Assembly: GCA_964614535.1 (NCBI GenBank)
Contig: CAZTOZ010000060.1
Location: 1-19,521 of the forward strand
Reading direction: 5' to 3'
Length of the DNA: 19,521 nucleotides
DNA from: JALSHZ01 sp964614535
GTDB taxonomy: Bacteria > Pseudomonadota > Gammaproteobacteria > UWMA-0217
The translations under genes were made by a program, and so were the position numbers. Below are positions 7,093 to 17,100 of this stretch, one piece after another (the first letter of the stretch is position 1; each line of letters opens with the position of its first letter). The notes under the pieces are model-generated. The model was not told the DNA's origin and did no database searches. It worked only from the letters and a program-made list of their open reading frames with translations.

Positions 7093-8244
7093 ATGGAAGA
7101 ACACTTCGAACTGATCGACGACCCCTCGCGACTGGCCCCGCTCTGCGACCGCCTGCGCCGCAAACCGTGGGTGGCGATCGACACCGAGTTTCTACGGGAA
7201 AAGACCTACCATCCGAAACTCTGTCTGGTCCAGCTGGCCAGCGACGACGAGATCGCCTGTATCGACCTGCTCGCCATCGACGATCCGCAAAGCCTGGTGC
7301 AACTGCTGACCGATCCCGCCGTCATCAAGGTCTTCCACTCCGCCTCCCAGGACATGGAGGCGCTGCTACACCACTTTGGCACCACCCCAACCCCGATCTT
7401 CGACACACAGATCGCCGCGGGCCTGCTGGGCCAGGGCGACCAGACCGGCTACGCAGCGCTGGTGGAAAAGCTGCTCGACATCCAGCTGCCCAAGACCCAG
7501 ACCCGCACCGACTGGTCACGACGCCCGCTGACGCCCGAACAGCTACGCTATGCCGCCGACGACGTGCTCTATCTGCGACAGATCTATCCGTTGCAGCAGG
7601 CGGCGCTGGAGCGGCTCGGCCGCCTCGAATGGGCGCTGGAAGACGCCGCGGCGCTGGAAGATCCGGCCAGATACAGCCCCCAGCCCGGCGCCGTCCTGCG
7701 CCGCGTCAAGGGCCAGCACATGCTGCCGCCACGGCAACGGGCCATCGTCCGGGCACTGGCGCTGTGGCGCGAGCAGCAGGCGCTCCAACGCAACCTGCCA
7801 CGCAAATGGGTGCTCTCCGACAACGCGCTGCTGACGCTGGCCCAGCAGCCACCACGGAACCTCGACCAGCTCGAGGCGCTCGATGCCATCCCCGCCAAGA
7901 CCGCCGCGCGCCACGGTCGGCACCTGCTCGACATCATCGCACAGGTGGAAGACCTCGATGACGAGGCCATCGCCCGCCTGGTGCCACAGAAAAAACTGAC
8001 CCCGGCGCAAATCCGTCGGGTCAAAGCAATCCAGAAACGGCTGGCGGAAATCGGGGAGAAGGCCGGCATCAACCCGTCGACCCTCGCCTCACGCAAGGAG
8101 ATCGAGCATCTGGTCCAGCTCGACGACGACATTCCGCTGATGCGCGGCTGGCGCCATGCGCTGGCCGGCGAGGCCATCGAGCGCCTGTTGTCGGCGCCAA
8201 CCGAGGCCGAACCCACCCGGTCCACCGATCCGAATGTTCTGTGA
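7093..8244 (+). CDS. rnd: Ribonuclease D
   Basis: 3'-to-5' exoribonuclease of the DEDDy class that trims the 3' ends of tRNA precursors and other structured RNAs. At 383 aa it has the family's usual length. Exo I is AIDTEF with Asp30 and Glu32; Exo II is FHSASQDMEAL with Asp87; Exo III is YAADDVLYL with Tyr153 and Asp157 in the Y-x3-D arrangement. These are the four metal-binding acidic residues plus the catalytic Tyr. An HRDC domain follows (LPPRQRAIVRALALWREQQA, then RNLDQLEAL), and a C-terminal helical part completes the protein. It starts 81 bp after the sigma-54 regulator on the same strand, with a weak GAG ribosome site, and ends convergently 42 bp from the DnaJ-related gene. Confidence 0.95.
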   Translation: MEEHFELIDDPSRLAPLCDRLRRKPWVAIDTEFLREKTYHPKLCLVQLASDDEIACIDLLAIDDPQSLVQLLTDPAVIKVFHSASQDMEALLHHFGTTPTPIFDTQIAAGLLGQGDQTGYAALVEKLLDIQLPKTQTRTDWSRRPLTPEQLRYAADDVLYLRQIYPLQQAALERLGRLEWALEDAAALEDPARYSPQPGAVLRRVKGQHMLPPRQRAIVRALALWREQQALQRNLPRKWVLSDNALLTLAQQPPRNLDQLEALDAIPAKTAARHGRHLLDIIAQVEDLDDEAIARLVPQKKLTPAQIRRVKAIQKRLAEIGEKAGINPSTLASRKEIEHLVQLDDDIPLMRGWRHALAGEAIERLLSAPTEAEPTRSTDPNVL

Positions 8245-8286
8245 CGATGCAGGGCTCCCCCCCGGCGATCCGCCGAAGAATCGGAA

Positions 8287-8895
8287 CTACCCCGCCCCCT
8301 TCACCCGCTTCAGCACCAGAAATGCCTCACGAACCTCGATGAAGCGGGCCGGATCTCCCCCCTTGTCGGGGTGGTGCCTGGCCGCAAGCCGCCGGTAGGC
8401 CTTCTTGATCTCCCCCCACTCCGCCGCGGCGGTGAGACCAAGAGTCCCGTAGGCATCGCCGCCGTCTTCCACGGCGGAAAACCGCTCCCAGAAGCCATCG
8501 AGCAGCGCTTTCACGCCGGCGGGCGTCATCGTGTCGAGGTTGCGCCAGTCGAGGTAGTAGGCGCTCAATGCCGCATCGGCTGCATTGTCCCTCAAAGCGC
8601 CATGCCCACCGCCGCCGGCGACGGCGTGCAGACGGTTCATCATCGGCGAAACCTCCAGATAGAGACCGTCGGGCAACAGCTCGCGCTGCAGCGAATAGAG
8701 CGCGTTCATGACGAAGAAATGCCCGGTGTAGAGCGCCATCGACGGATCGTCCATCTCATCGATATAGAGGCCCCGTGCCTTCAAGCCGGTGATGATCTGA
8801 TATTCACTGAGCCCACCGGGATGGGCGCGCAGCAACTCGAGAACCGGCACCATCATCGGATTTTCCCGCATCACAGCCTCCCTGGCCGTTGCCAT
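8287..8895 (-). CDS. DnaJ-related protein (DNAJ_related N-terminal domain plus C-terminal J domain)
   Basis: 202-aa co-chaperone-like protein, presumably cytoplasmic. Residues about 10-130 match the DNAJ_related architecture: an LLRAHPGGLSEYQII start, then FFVMNALYSLQRELLPDGLYLEVSP in two parts around residue 70. The C-terminal J domain is about 146-202 (YGTLGLTAAAEWGEIKKAYR). It carries the HPD triad from residue 175 (ARHHPDKGG), needed to stimulate a DnaK-type ATPase. It lacks the Gly/Phe and zinc-finger parts of DnaJ itself. Four bases separate the ybiT stop from this ATG at 8895, so translational coupling to ybiT is likely. Confidence 0.88.
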   Translation of the reverse strand: MATAREAVMRENPMMVPVLELLRAHPGGLSEYQIITGLKARGLYIDEMDDPSMALYTGHFFVMNALYSLQRELLPDGLYLEVSPMMNRLHAVAGGGGHGALRDNAADAALSAYYLDWRNLDTMTPAGVKALLDGFWERFSAVEDGGDAYGTLGLTAAAEWGEIKKAYRRLAARHHPDKGGDPARFIEVREAFLVLKRVKGAG

Positions 8896-8899
8896 CGTG

Positions 8900-10492
8900 T
8901 CAGGCCGCGATACCCTGACTGGCCAGATAGTCGTCGTAACCGCCGTGGAAATCGATCAGGCCGTCCGGCGTCATGTCGATGATTCGCGTCGCCAGCGACG
9001 AGACGAATTCACGATCATGGCTGACGAAGAACAGCGTCCCCGGGTAATTCTCCAATGCCAGATTGAGCGACTCGATCGACTCCATGTCGAGGTGGTTGGT
9101 GGGTTCGTCCATGACCAGGATATTGGGTTTTTGCAGCATCAGCTTGCCGAACAGCAACCGCGCCTGCTCACCCCCCGAGACCACCTTGACCGATTTCTTT
9201 ATCTCATCCTGGGAAAACAGCATCCGTCCCAGCGTGCCCCGCACCACCTGCTCATCGTCACCCGCCTTGCGCCATTGCGTCATCCACGCCATCAACGTCA
9301 TGTCGTCGACAAAATCGTCGGCATGATCCTGGGCGAAATAGCCAATATCGGCATTTTCCGACCACTTCACCCTGCCGCTGTCGGCTTCGAGATCACCGAC
9401 CAGCGTCCGCAGCAGCGTGGTCTTGCCGATGCCGTTGGGCCCGATGATGGCGATGCGCTCACCCACCTCCACCATCATGTCGAGATTCGAGAACAGCGGC
9501 CGATCGTAACCTTTGCCCAGACCTTCGACCTCGACCGCATTGCGAAACAGCTTTTTCTCCTGCTCGAAACGGATATAGGGATTGACGCGGCTGGACGGCT
9601 TGACCTCCTCCAACTGGATTTTTTCGATCTGCCGGGCCCGCGAGGTGGCCTGCCGCGCCTTCGACGCATTGGCGGAAAAACGGCTGACAAATGCCTGCAA
9701 TTCGGCAATCTGTGCCTTCTTTTTCGCATTGTCGGCCAGCAGCCGTTCCCGCGCCCGTGTCGCCGCCGTCATGTACTCGTCGTAGTTGCCGGGGAATAGT
9801 CGCAGCTCGCCATAGTCGAGATCGGCCATGTGCGTACAGACGCTATTGAGAAAATGGCGGTCGTGGGAAATGATGATCATCGTACTCTGACGCTCGTTGA
9901 GAACACCTTCGAGCCAGCGGATGGTATTGATGTCGAGGTTGTTGGTCGGCTCGTCGAGCAGCAGAATATCCGGATCGGCGAACAAGGCCTGCGCCAGCAA
10001 CACCCGCAGCTTCCAACCCGGCGCAATGGCGCTCATGGGCCCACTGTGTTGCTCGATCGGAATCTCCAGCCCGAGCAACAACTCCCCCGCGCGGGATTCG
10101 GCGGTATAACCGTCCAGTTCGGCAAATGCCACCTCCAGCTCGGCGACGCGCATGCCATCCTCCCCGGTCATCTCCGGCAGTGCATAGATGCGGTCGCGCT
10201 CCCGCTTGACCGCCCAAAGCGCCTCATGGCCCATGATGACGGTGTCGAGGACACTGTACTCCTCGAACGCAAACTGATCCTGACGCAGCTTGCCGACGCG
10301 GTCGTGCTCATCGACGCTGACACTGCCGGCGGTGGGCTCCAAATCGCCACCGAGTATTTTCATAAAGGTGGACTTGCCGCTGCCATTGGCGCCGATCAGG
10401 CCGTAGCGGTTGCCATTGCCGAACTTGACGGAAATGTTCTCAAACAGGGGCTTGGCCCCGAACTGCATGGTGATATTGGCGGTGGAGATCAA
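8900..10492 (-). CDS. ybiT: ABC-F family ATPase YbiT
   Basis: Soluble tandem-ATPase protein of the ABC-F group, which act on ribosomes rather than as transporters. At 530 aa it has the length I recall for E. coli YbiT and aligns with it almost end to end. Landmarks include MQFGAKPLFENISVKFG, Walker A GANGSGKST at 34-42, Walker B ILLDEPTNNLD, the linker LADNAKKKAQIAELQAFVSR, the second Walker A GPNGIGKTT and VSGGEQARLLFGKLML before MDEPTNHLDMES. The first signature is degenerate (IAPGWKLRVLLAQAL), as in YbiT. The start is a TTG at 10492 (Met-Ile-Ser-Thr), supported by the family N-terminus and an AGGT upstream. It is 54 bp downstream of the unrecognised membrane-anchored gene. Confidence 0.96.
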   Translation of the reverse strand: MISTANITMQFGAKPLFENISVKFGNGNRYGLIGANGSGKSTFMKILGGDLEPTAGSVSVDEHDRVGKLRQDQFAFEEYSVLDTVIMGHEALWAVKRERDRIYALPEMTGEDGMRVAELEVAFAELDGYTAESRAGELLLGLEIPIEQHSGPMSAIAPGWKLRVLLAQALFADPDILLLDEPTNNLDINTIRWLEGVLNERQSTMIIISHDRHFLNSVCTHMADLDYGELRLFPGNYDEYMTAATRARERLLADNAKKKAQIAELQAFVSRFSANASKARQATSRARQIEKIQLEEVKPSSRVNPYIRFEQEKKLFRNAVEVEGLGKGYDRPLFSNLDMMVEVGERIAIIGPNGIGKTTLLRTLVGDLEADSGRVKWSENADIGYFAQDHADDFVDDMTLMAWMTQWRKAGDDEQVVRGTLGRMLFSQDEIKKSVKVVSGGEQARLLFGKLMLQKPNILVMDEPTNHLDMESIESLNLALENYPGTLFFVSHDREFVSSLATRIIDMTPDGLIDFHGGYDDYLASQGIAA

Positions 10493-10546
10493 TCGAAGGT
10501 ACCTGGACGAGGGTGGGAAAAGCGGCGCAGTATCGCACAGCCGGAG

Positions 10547-11698
10547 TCAATCCAGAAACTCGCTGCCGTGGCGCAGCAACCCCTTGCTGCGTGGAATATA
10601 GATATCGACGCCACGGATGGTGTCGAACACCAGGCTCAATCGCGGCAGCGCCGGAAAACGGCGCGTCTCGTGATCCTCATCCGCCTCCTCCGTCTGCTGG
10701 CGCTCCGGCGCGATCAGAGTCAGCTCCACCGGCAGCTCGGCCGGATCGATACTCGACGTGCAGGCCTCCGGCAGATCCGCCAGTTCGATCGTCACGCGCT
10801 CGCCGGGACCCAGCATCTGATCGACCTCGTGAGTGAAACCGTCCGGCCCTTCGATGTGCCAGATGGCGATGTTCTGGCTGTCACGGTTGGTGATCTCCAG
10901 CGTCATGTCGATGATCGTCCGCTCATCCACCTCACGACTGCGCAGATGAAGGCGAAAATCCATCTTCCGCTGCATCATCAACCGGCTGGCATCACTGAGC
11001 GGCAGCGTGTTCTCGCTGTTGAGATAGCAGTCGAGCACCGAAATCCAGCCGGTCGAATACTCCTTCAGCACGCCGGCATACTCGATGCGCTGACCATCGA
11101 CCTTGCCGGCCTCGACGACCACGCGATGATTGATATAGTGCTCCAGCACCGGGTCGTAGGCAGCCGTGCTCACGATGCCGATGGCGTTGTGGCGGATTTT
11201 CTTCAGATAGTCCTCCTGCCCTTTCAGCAACGCCGACGACGCTTTCTTCTGCACCCGGCTCAGCAGCAGGCCGATCGACTCGTCGATGGCCTCACGGAAC
11301 GACACCATGAAATTCCGCAGCGAACGGTTGATCCGCCGCAAGACGCCAGGGTTCTTGGTACGGGCGATCTCCTTCAGGCGGCGTTTCTGATTCCTCGGCG
11401 TCAACTCATCGTGGAAACGGAAGATCACCTCGATATCGTTCATCTGCTCGGAAAAAACGATGAAGCTGGTCAACAGGTTGCCGCGCCGGTTGGTATAGGG
11501 CCGCGAAAAGACGAACTCCACCGCATTGGCGAACAGATTGAGACGACCCCAGACACGCTTGCCCGACTCGAGCTTGGCGGTGACATGGAATCCGCGCAGA
11601 TCCTTGAGCACGCGATCGACACGCCGGTGCTGCATGACACTGCCGAACAGCGCGCCGAGAAACACCAGCAGAATGCTGAAGAAAAGTACCTTGTCCAT
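10547..11698 (-). CDS. Uncharacterised membrane-anchored protein
   Basis: 383-aa protein I do not recognise. The ATG at 11698 has a good ribosome site (AGGTGG, 5 bases upstream), so it is preferred over a longer frame that begins inside pbpC at 12328. A single N-terminal helix (about 4-21, VLFFSILLVFLGALFGSV) has no signal cleavage site and would anchor a large domain. The sequence then alternates beta-rich segments (FHVTAKLESGKRVWGRLNLF) with basic helical ones (LTPRNQKRRLKEIARTK, RRINRSLRNFMVSF). A second beta-rich half follows (HEVDQMLGPGERVTIEL). The basic residues after the helix favour a cytoplasmic domain. It sits 86 bp after pbpC and 54 bp before ybiT on the same strand, so it may share their transcript. 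Its function is unknown. Confidence 0.85.
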   Translation of the reverse strand: MDKVLFFSILLVFLGALFGSVMQHRRVDRVLKDLRGFHVTAKLESGKRVWGRLNLFANAVEFVFSRPYTNRRGNLLTSFIVFSEQMNDIEVIFRFHDELTPRNQKRRLKEIARTKNPGVLRRINRSLRNFMVSFREAIDESIGLLLSRVQKKASSALLKGQEDYLKKIRHNAIGIVSTAAYDPVLEHYINHRVVVEAGKVDGQRIEYAGVLKEYSTGWISVLDCYLNSENTLPLSDASRLMMQRKMDFRLHLRSREVDERTIIDMTLEITNRDSQNIAIWHIEGPDGFTHEVDQMLGPGERVTIELADLPEACTSSIDPAELPVELTLIAPERQQTEEADEDHETRRFPALPRLSLVFDTIRGVDIYIPRSKGLLRHGSEFLD

Positions 11699-11784
11699 CT
11701 CACCCACCTGAGAATGCCGGATATTGGAGGAAGCCCGACGGGCAATGGTACACGCTTCGGCCGGTCGATCCCGCCGCGCGATAC

Positions 11785-14118
11785 TCACTCCACCCGATTG
11801 GCCAACACCTCCACCTCGACCCGATCGATGCGGCCGGCGGCGTCGATGGCGACGATCTGATGCCGGCCCGGCCGCATGAAACGGTGGCTGAACACCGTGG
11901 CGGCGTCGGCGGCCTGGCGGCGCACGCCATCCACATACCACTCGATACGGCCGCTGCCGCCCTCGACCTTCAGATCCACCGCCGGCAGCCGACCCACTCG
12001 GGCCGCCCGCAGCCGGGCGCCCGACTCGACCCCGGCGATCCGCAGCGGCGCCAGATCGTCCGGCCCGATTCCGCAGGCCGGATCGGGCGGCGGCAGCAGC
12101 GCCGCGGCCCGCTGCGCGCGCGGCACCCACGGCTCCACCGCCGCCGGCCAGAGCGCCGCCTGGCGGCGCTCGGCTCCATCGACACCACAACGGGCATCGA
12201 CCCGCAGGCCACTGCGGGGATCGATCCAGTAGGTCACGGGGTTCTGCCGATAGGCCGCGCCGGGCGCGGGCAGTGTCGGCGGCACCTGCCCGTCGAGCAC
12301 CCAGGCGAGACGCCGGCGATGGCACCACGCCTCGGGTTGCCCCGCCGCTACGGTGCCGAGCGGCCAGCAGATCGCCACCCGGGTGACCGAATCGGGACGC
12401 CCGATCGAGCGGCGCGTCCCCTCCGGCAACGACTGAAAAAGCTGGAACAGCAGCGGTGCCGCGGTACGCCCGCCCCAGTGCCCCGGCATCGGCGTGCCGT
12501 CGGGCCGTCCGACCCAGACACCGATGGTCCAGTCGGCGCTGCTGCCGATGGCCCAGCTGTCGCGATAGCCGAAACTCGTCCCGGTCTTCCAGGCGATGTC
12601 ACGCCGCTGCCGGGTCAGGTTGCCGTGCAGCCGGCCCGGTGCCGGCGACTGCCGCAGGAGCTCGCCGACGATCCAGGCCGCGCCCGGCGACATCAAGCGC
12701 CGCGGCGGCGCGGGCGGCGCGTCGGCCAACAGGCGCAGCGGACGCACCCGCCCGGCGTTGGCGAAGGCGGTATAGGCCGTCACCAGCTGCTCCAGCGACG
12801 CGCCCACGCCGCCGAGAATCACCGCCAGATTGGGCGTTCCACCGGCCGGCAGCCGCAGGTCGATGCCCGCATTCTTCAGCCGCGCGACGAAACGGTGCGG
12901 GCCGTAGTGGGCGAGCAGGTTCACCGCCGGCACGTTCAGCGACTGCTGCAACGCGGTCCGCACGCTCACCGGCCCGGAGAAGCCACGCTCGAAATTGGCC
13001 GGGCGGTAGGTGGCGCCCCGCCGCGGGGCGTCGATCAATAGCGATTCGGAGTGAATCAGCCCGGCATCGAGCGCCAGCCCGTAGAGCAGCGGCTTCAGCG
13101 TCGAACCGGGCGAACGCCGCGCCCGTACCATGTCCACCTGACCGTAGCGCGCCGCATCGAAGAAATCGGCCGAACCGAGGTAGGCGCGCACCGCCCCGCT
13201 GGCGTTTTCCACCACCAGCACCGCCGCGGAGCTGCGCGCCGGCAACCGGCGCAGGTAGCGGCGGACGATGCCCCGGATGCGCGCCTGCAGGGCACTGTCC
13301 AGCGTGGTGCGGATCACCGGTCGGTCGGGATGGGCCCGGGCCAGCCGCCGCGCCAGGAGCGGCGCCCGCATCGGCTGACGCAGGCCGTAACCCGCCACCG
13401 GCTCGCGCCGCGCCTCGGCCACCGCCTCGGCAGACCAGATCCCTTGCCGCGCCAGTCGCGACAGCACCTTGTCCCGCGCCGCCCGCGCCCGTTCGGGGTG
13501 ACGATCGGGCCGCAGCCGCGACGGCGCCTGCGGCAACACCGCCAGCAGTGCCGCCTCGGCACGGGTGAGGTCGCGCGGGGACTTGGCCAGATAGGCGTGG
13601 CTGGCGGCGGCGATCCCCTCCACCGTGCCGCCGAACGGCGCCCGTTCGAGATAGAGCTGCAGGATCTCCGCCTTGCTCAGACGCCACTCCAGCTGCAACG
13701 CCCGCACCATCTGCCCGAGCTTGCCCGCCAGTGTCCGCGGATGGGGATGGAGCAGCCGCGCCACCTGCATCGTCAACGTCGAACCGCCGGAGACGACCCG
13801 GCCGCTGCGGAGGTTCTGCCACGCCGCCCGCAACAGCGCCACCGGATTGACGCCGGGATGCCAGTAGAACCAGCGGTCCTCGTAGCCGAGCAGGGCATCG
13901 AGATACCACGGCGAGACCTGGTCGGGCGACACCGGATAGCGCCACACGCCCCGCCGGTCGGCAAAGGCCCGCAGCGGCTCGCCGTGGCGATCCACCACCA
14001 GCCGGGCGAAATCGGCGTCGCCAGCGGGCAGCGCCGGCGGAAAGGCGCGGTCGAGCAGATAGAGCGACACCAGCAACAGCGCCACCGAGCCGGCGGCGAC
14101 GATCAGCCGCCGCCTCAT
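11785..14118 (-). CDS. pbpC: Penicillin-binding protein 1C (bifunctional murein glycosyltransferase/transpeptidase)
   Basis: Inner-membrane class A PBP that polymerises and cross-links peptidoglycan in the periplasm. From the ATG at 14118 it has 777 aa, close to E. coli PbpC. It has a short basic cytoplasmic end, a membrane anchor at about 5-22, and the GT51 domain with catalytic Glu80 (YEDRWFYWHPGVNP), GGSTLTMQ at 111-118 and the ILQLYLERAPFGG motif. The transpeptidase domain has SPGSTLKP with Ser338 and Lys341, SLN at 392-394 and KTG at 510-512. All catalytic motifs are intact. A C-terminal domain of the BiPBP_C type follows (from about residue 690, GRIEWYVDGV). It starts 40 bp after the yfhM stop, as in the conserved yfhM-pbpC pair. 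The ribosome site at 14118 is weak, but no better in-frame start was seen. Confidence 0.96.
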   Translation of the reverse strand: MRRRLIVAAGSVALLLVSLYLLDRAFPPALPAGDADFARLVVDRHGEPLRAFADRRGVWRYPVSPDQVSPWYLDALLGYEDRWFYWHPGVNPVALLRAAWQNLRSGRVVSGGSTLTMQVARLLHPHPRTLAGKLGQMVRALQLEWRLSKAEILQLYLERAPFGGTVEGIAAASHAYLAKSPRDLTRAEAALLAVLPQAPSRLRPDRHPERARAARDKVLSRLARQGIWSAEAVAEARREPVAGYGLRQPMRAPLLARRLARAHPDRPVIRTTLDSALQARIRGIVRRYLRRLPARSSAAVLVVENASGAVRAYLGSADFFDAARYGQVDMVRARRSPGSTLKPLLYGLALDAGLIHSESLLIDAPRRGATYRPANFERGFSGPVSVRTALQQSLNVPAVNLLAHYGPHRFVARLKNAGIDLRLPAGGTPNLAVILGGVGASLEQLVTAYTAFANAGRVRPLRLLADAPPAPPRRLMSPGAAWIVGELLRQSPAPGRLHGNLTRQRRDIAWKTGTSFGYRDSWAIGSSADWTIGVWVGRPDGTPMPGHWGGRTAAPLLFQLFQSLPEGTRRSIGRPDSVTRVAICWPLGTVAAGQPEAWCHRRRLAWVLDGQVPPTLPAPGAAYRQNPVTYWIDPRSGLRVDARCGVDGAERRQAALWPAAVEPWVPRAQRAAALLPPPDPACGIGPDDLAPLRIAGVESGARLRAARVGRLPAVDLKVEGGSGRIEWYVDGVRRQAADAATVFSHRFMRPGRHQIVAIDAAGRIDRVEVEVLANRVE

Positions 14119-14158
14119 CCCGGGCCCGCGAAGCGGCAGCGGTGACAGCAGCGCCGGC

Positions 14159-17100
14159 TCACTCTTCGACGACCATCTCCTCCACCGTCCCGCCAACGGC
14201 GCGGAAACGCGGCCGGTACATGTCCTCGACCAGCGGTGGCGGCACACGGTAACGCCCCGGCGTCACGGCGCGAGCGAGGTAGAAGAGGTGGCTGCGCTGG
14301 CCGTAGCGACCGTGGTCGATGGCGGCGACATAGCGGTCGTCGCGGAACTCCTGGTGGACGATATCGGTTTCGGACTGCAATTCCGAAATGGGCTTGCCCT
14401 CGATCCAGAACCGGTCGAGCCGGAGGCTGTGTTCGAGGTTCTGGTTCTCCAGCTCCAGCCCCGCCGGCAGCATGTCCACCACCAGCGTGTCGGCCATGCG
14501 TCGCTCCGAGTCGATGGCCAGATGCACCAGCACCAGATCACCGCTACGCAGCTTGCGGATATCGAGCGGGCGGCCTTCGCGGTCGAAATAGTGGCGTTCG
14601 ATCTCGTAGCCGTTGGCAGCGGGGGACGGCGCCGCCGCCGGATAGCCGGAGAGGGTCAGGCTGGCCCAGAGCAGCCGGTCGCCCGGGTTTTCGATACCCA
14701 GCCCGTCTCTAAGCGCCTCGCGGCCGTAGCGGGCATCGAACGGCGTCTGCCGGTGGATCTCGGTGACGTCACCCGCCCGATGCACCCGCGCGCGCCAGCG
14801 CCCGCCGCCCTGCTGCCGTCCCGCGACGGCGGCGAGAAAGAGCGCGTTACGCTCCTGGGTGCTGAGATACTCCTGCCCGGCCACCATTCCGGCCAAGCCT
14901 CGAAGCTTCTCGGCCACCGCCCCGGCATGGGCCGGTTCGCCGGCCAGCAGACGGACGATCATCGCATCGTCCCGGATCGTCGAGCCGTAGTCGCCGAGAT
15001 AGGCGTCGTCGTCGCGGGAAAGCGCCAGACCACGGCGGATCGCCTCGTCTCCGCGGCGGCGGTCCCCCTGGCGGCGCAGCGCCAGCCCCAGATGCACCAG
15101 CGGCAGCCCCGAACGGGCGGCATCGGCCTCATGGTCGAACAGACTGCGCATCTGCCCCAGATTGGCGCGGTTGACCCTGGAAAGCACCCACGCCGCATAG
15201 GCGCGGTAGGCGAAGCGGTAGTGGTCCGCCGAGTCGGTGTAGCGGCCGAAGCTCATCCGCGGTTGACGCAGATAGGTCTCCAGCCGCTCGAAGGTTCGCC
15301 GCTTCAGCTCCGGCTGGACCGGAAATCCTGCCTCCTCGGCGTCGAGCAGCAGATCGGCCACATAGGCGGTGAGCCAGTGCTCCTCCGGCGAACGGTTGTT
15401 CCAGAGGCCGAAACCGCCGCTGGCGAGCTGCATCGCCTCGATCTGGCGCAACCCCTCCTCCACCCGCTCGACCCGTTTGCCCGGCTCGACCGATTCCAGC
15501 CCGAGCCGCTGCAACGCCTCGGGGGTGGCGAACAGCCAGGGATAGCTGCGGCTGCTGACCTGCTCCAGACAGCCGTAGGGGTATTGCAGCAATGCCGCCA
15601 TCTGCTGTCCGGCGCCGAGGTCGATGTGGTCGTCGACATGCAGGCTGGCGACGACGCTGGCGGGCTGCAGGCGCTGGAGCAGGCCGAGGTCGAAATCGGC
15701 CCGCCGCCCCGCCTCCACCGCGACGAGTTGGCGCTGGCGCTCGCGCGGCCACGGCGGCCGCAACATTAGCAACCAGTGGCGCTCGAATGCGATACCGTCC
15801 CCGCTGGCGGTCAGCGTCAGCCGCGCCACGCCGGCCCCCTCCCCGCCCCGGACCGGGAAGCGCAGCGTGCGGCGCTCGCCATCGGCCAATGTGATCTCCT
15901 GTTCCGCACCTTCCCGCAGCGTCAACGGCCCGTCGGCCCGCAGCGCCAGCCGTAACGCCTGCACCTTGCCGCTCAGGTTGCGGAGATCCAGCGCCAGCGC
16001 GGTGTCGTCGCCGCCGGCGAGAAAACGCGGCATCGCCATCTGCGCAACCACCGGCGCGGCGATGGTCACCTCGCGGTCGGCATGGCCGAACGCGTCGTCG
16101 GCAAAGGCCACCGCCATCAGCCGCAAGCGGCCGTTGAAGTGGGGAATGTCGAAATCGAGCCGCGCCTCGCCGTTGGCGTCGAAGGTGAGCGGCCCGCTGT
16201 GGAGCGAGACGATCTGGACCTCCGCCGCCGGCGCCTTGCCGCCGCGGCCGGGCCCATCGCCCCCGAAGCGCAGCCCGGCGCGCGGGTAGCGGTTCAGCTC
16301 GATCAGCTCGCCGTAGTTGTCACGCGCCTCGACGCCGTAGCGACGGCGGCCGAAAAAGCCCTCGTGCGGATCGGGGGTGGCGAAGTCGGTGAGGCTGAGC
16401 ACGCCGGTATCGACCGCGGCGACGGTGACGAACACCCGCTGCCCGGCGGCGGGCTTGCGTTGCAGCCGCAGCGTCACCGGCAGCGGTTTGCCCGGCTCCG
16501 CCTTGTCGGGGGCATCGATATCGAGTTCGAGCCGCCGGTCGCTGCGGTCCAGCGGCAGGTGGATCAGCCCGAAGGCGCGGGTCGGCGTGATGCTGGCCAC
16601 CTTGCTGGCGGGGCGCAACACGACGACGGAGACGTGCAGGTCGTGCCGCCGCCAGGCCGGATCGACCGGAATCGACACCTCGGTGCCCGCCTTGCTCACC
16701 GGCTGCCGATGGCGCCACAGCGGCCGGTCGCCTTCCACCAGGATGAGCGCCTCGCCGTCGTGGGGCGGGTCGATCGTCAATCTGGCGGTGTCGCCACCGC
16801 GATAGGCGGGTTTGTCGAGCGTCAGCCCCACCGCATCGGGCCGGTTGCGAAGACCACCGGCCTCGCGTCCCGCCTCCCAGTCGGCCCCCGCGGTGAAGCG
16901 CAGGCTGGACTTGCGACCGGTGGCGCTGTCGATCACCTCCAGCCGGTAGCGGCCCCACTTCACCGGAAGTTCGACACGGGCCTGGCCGCCGGCGGCCACG
17001 GTGACGCTGCGGGTGGCGACGGGGTACTCCTCGTCGGTATGGCGGGATTGCCATCCGCCCGGCTCGACATACTCCCAGAAATACTGACGCTCCTCGCGGA

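Noticed and set aside
8263..8275. CGGCG-ATC-CGCCG hairpin between the convergent rnd and DnaJ-related genes
   Set aside because: Only a 5-bp stem and no T-run on either side, so not supported as a terminator.
9830..11860. 676-codon open frame on the plus strand
   Set aside because: Antisense to ybiT and the membrane-anchored gene, with the same His/Arg/Asp/Gln-rich mirror composition. YbiT on the other strand is unambiguous.
10547..12328. 593-codon version of the membrane-anchored protein
   Set aside because: The extension lies in pbpC out of frame and is Arg/Gly/Ala-rich; the ATG at 11698 has a good ribosome site and a membrane helix.
11860..14145. Plus-strand frames of 364-393 codons and a 448-codon minus frame over pbpC
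   Set aside because: pbpC has every catalytic motif in its own frame; these are Arg/Ala/Gly/Pro-rich shadows.
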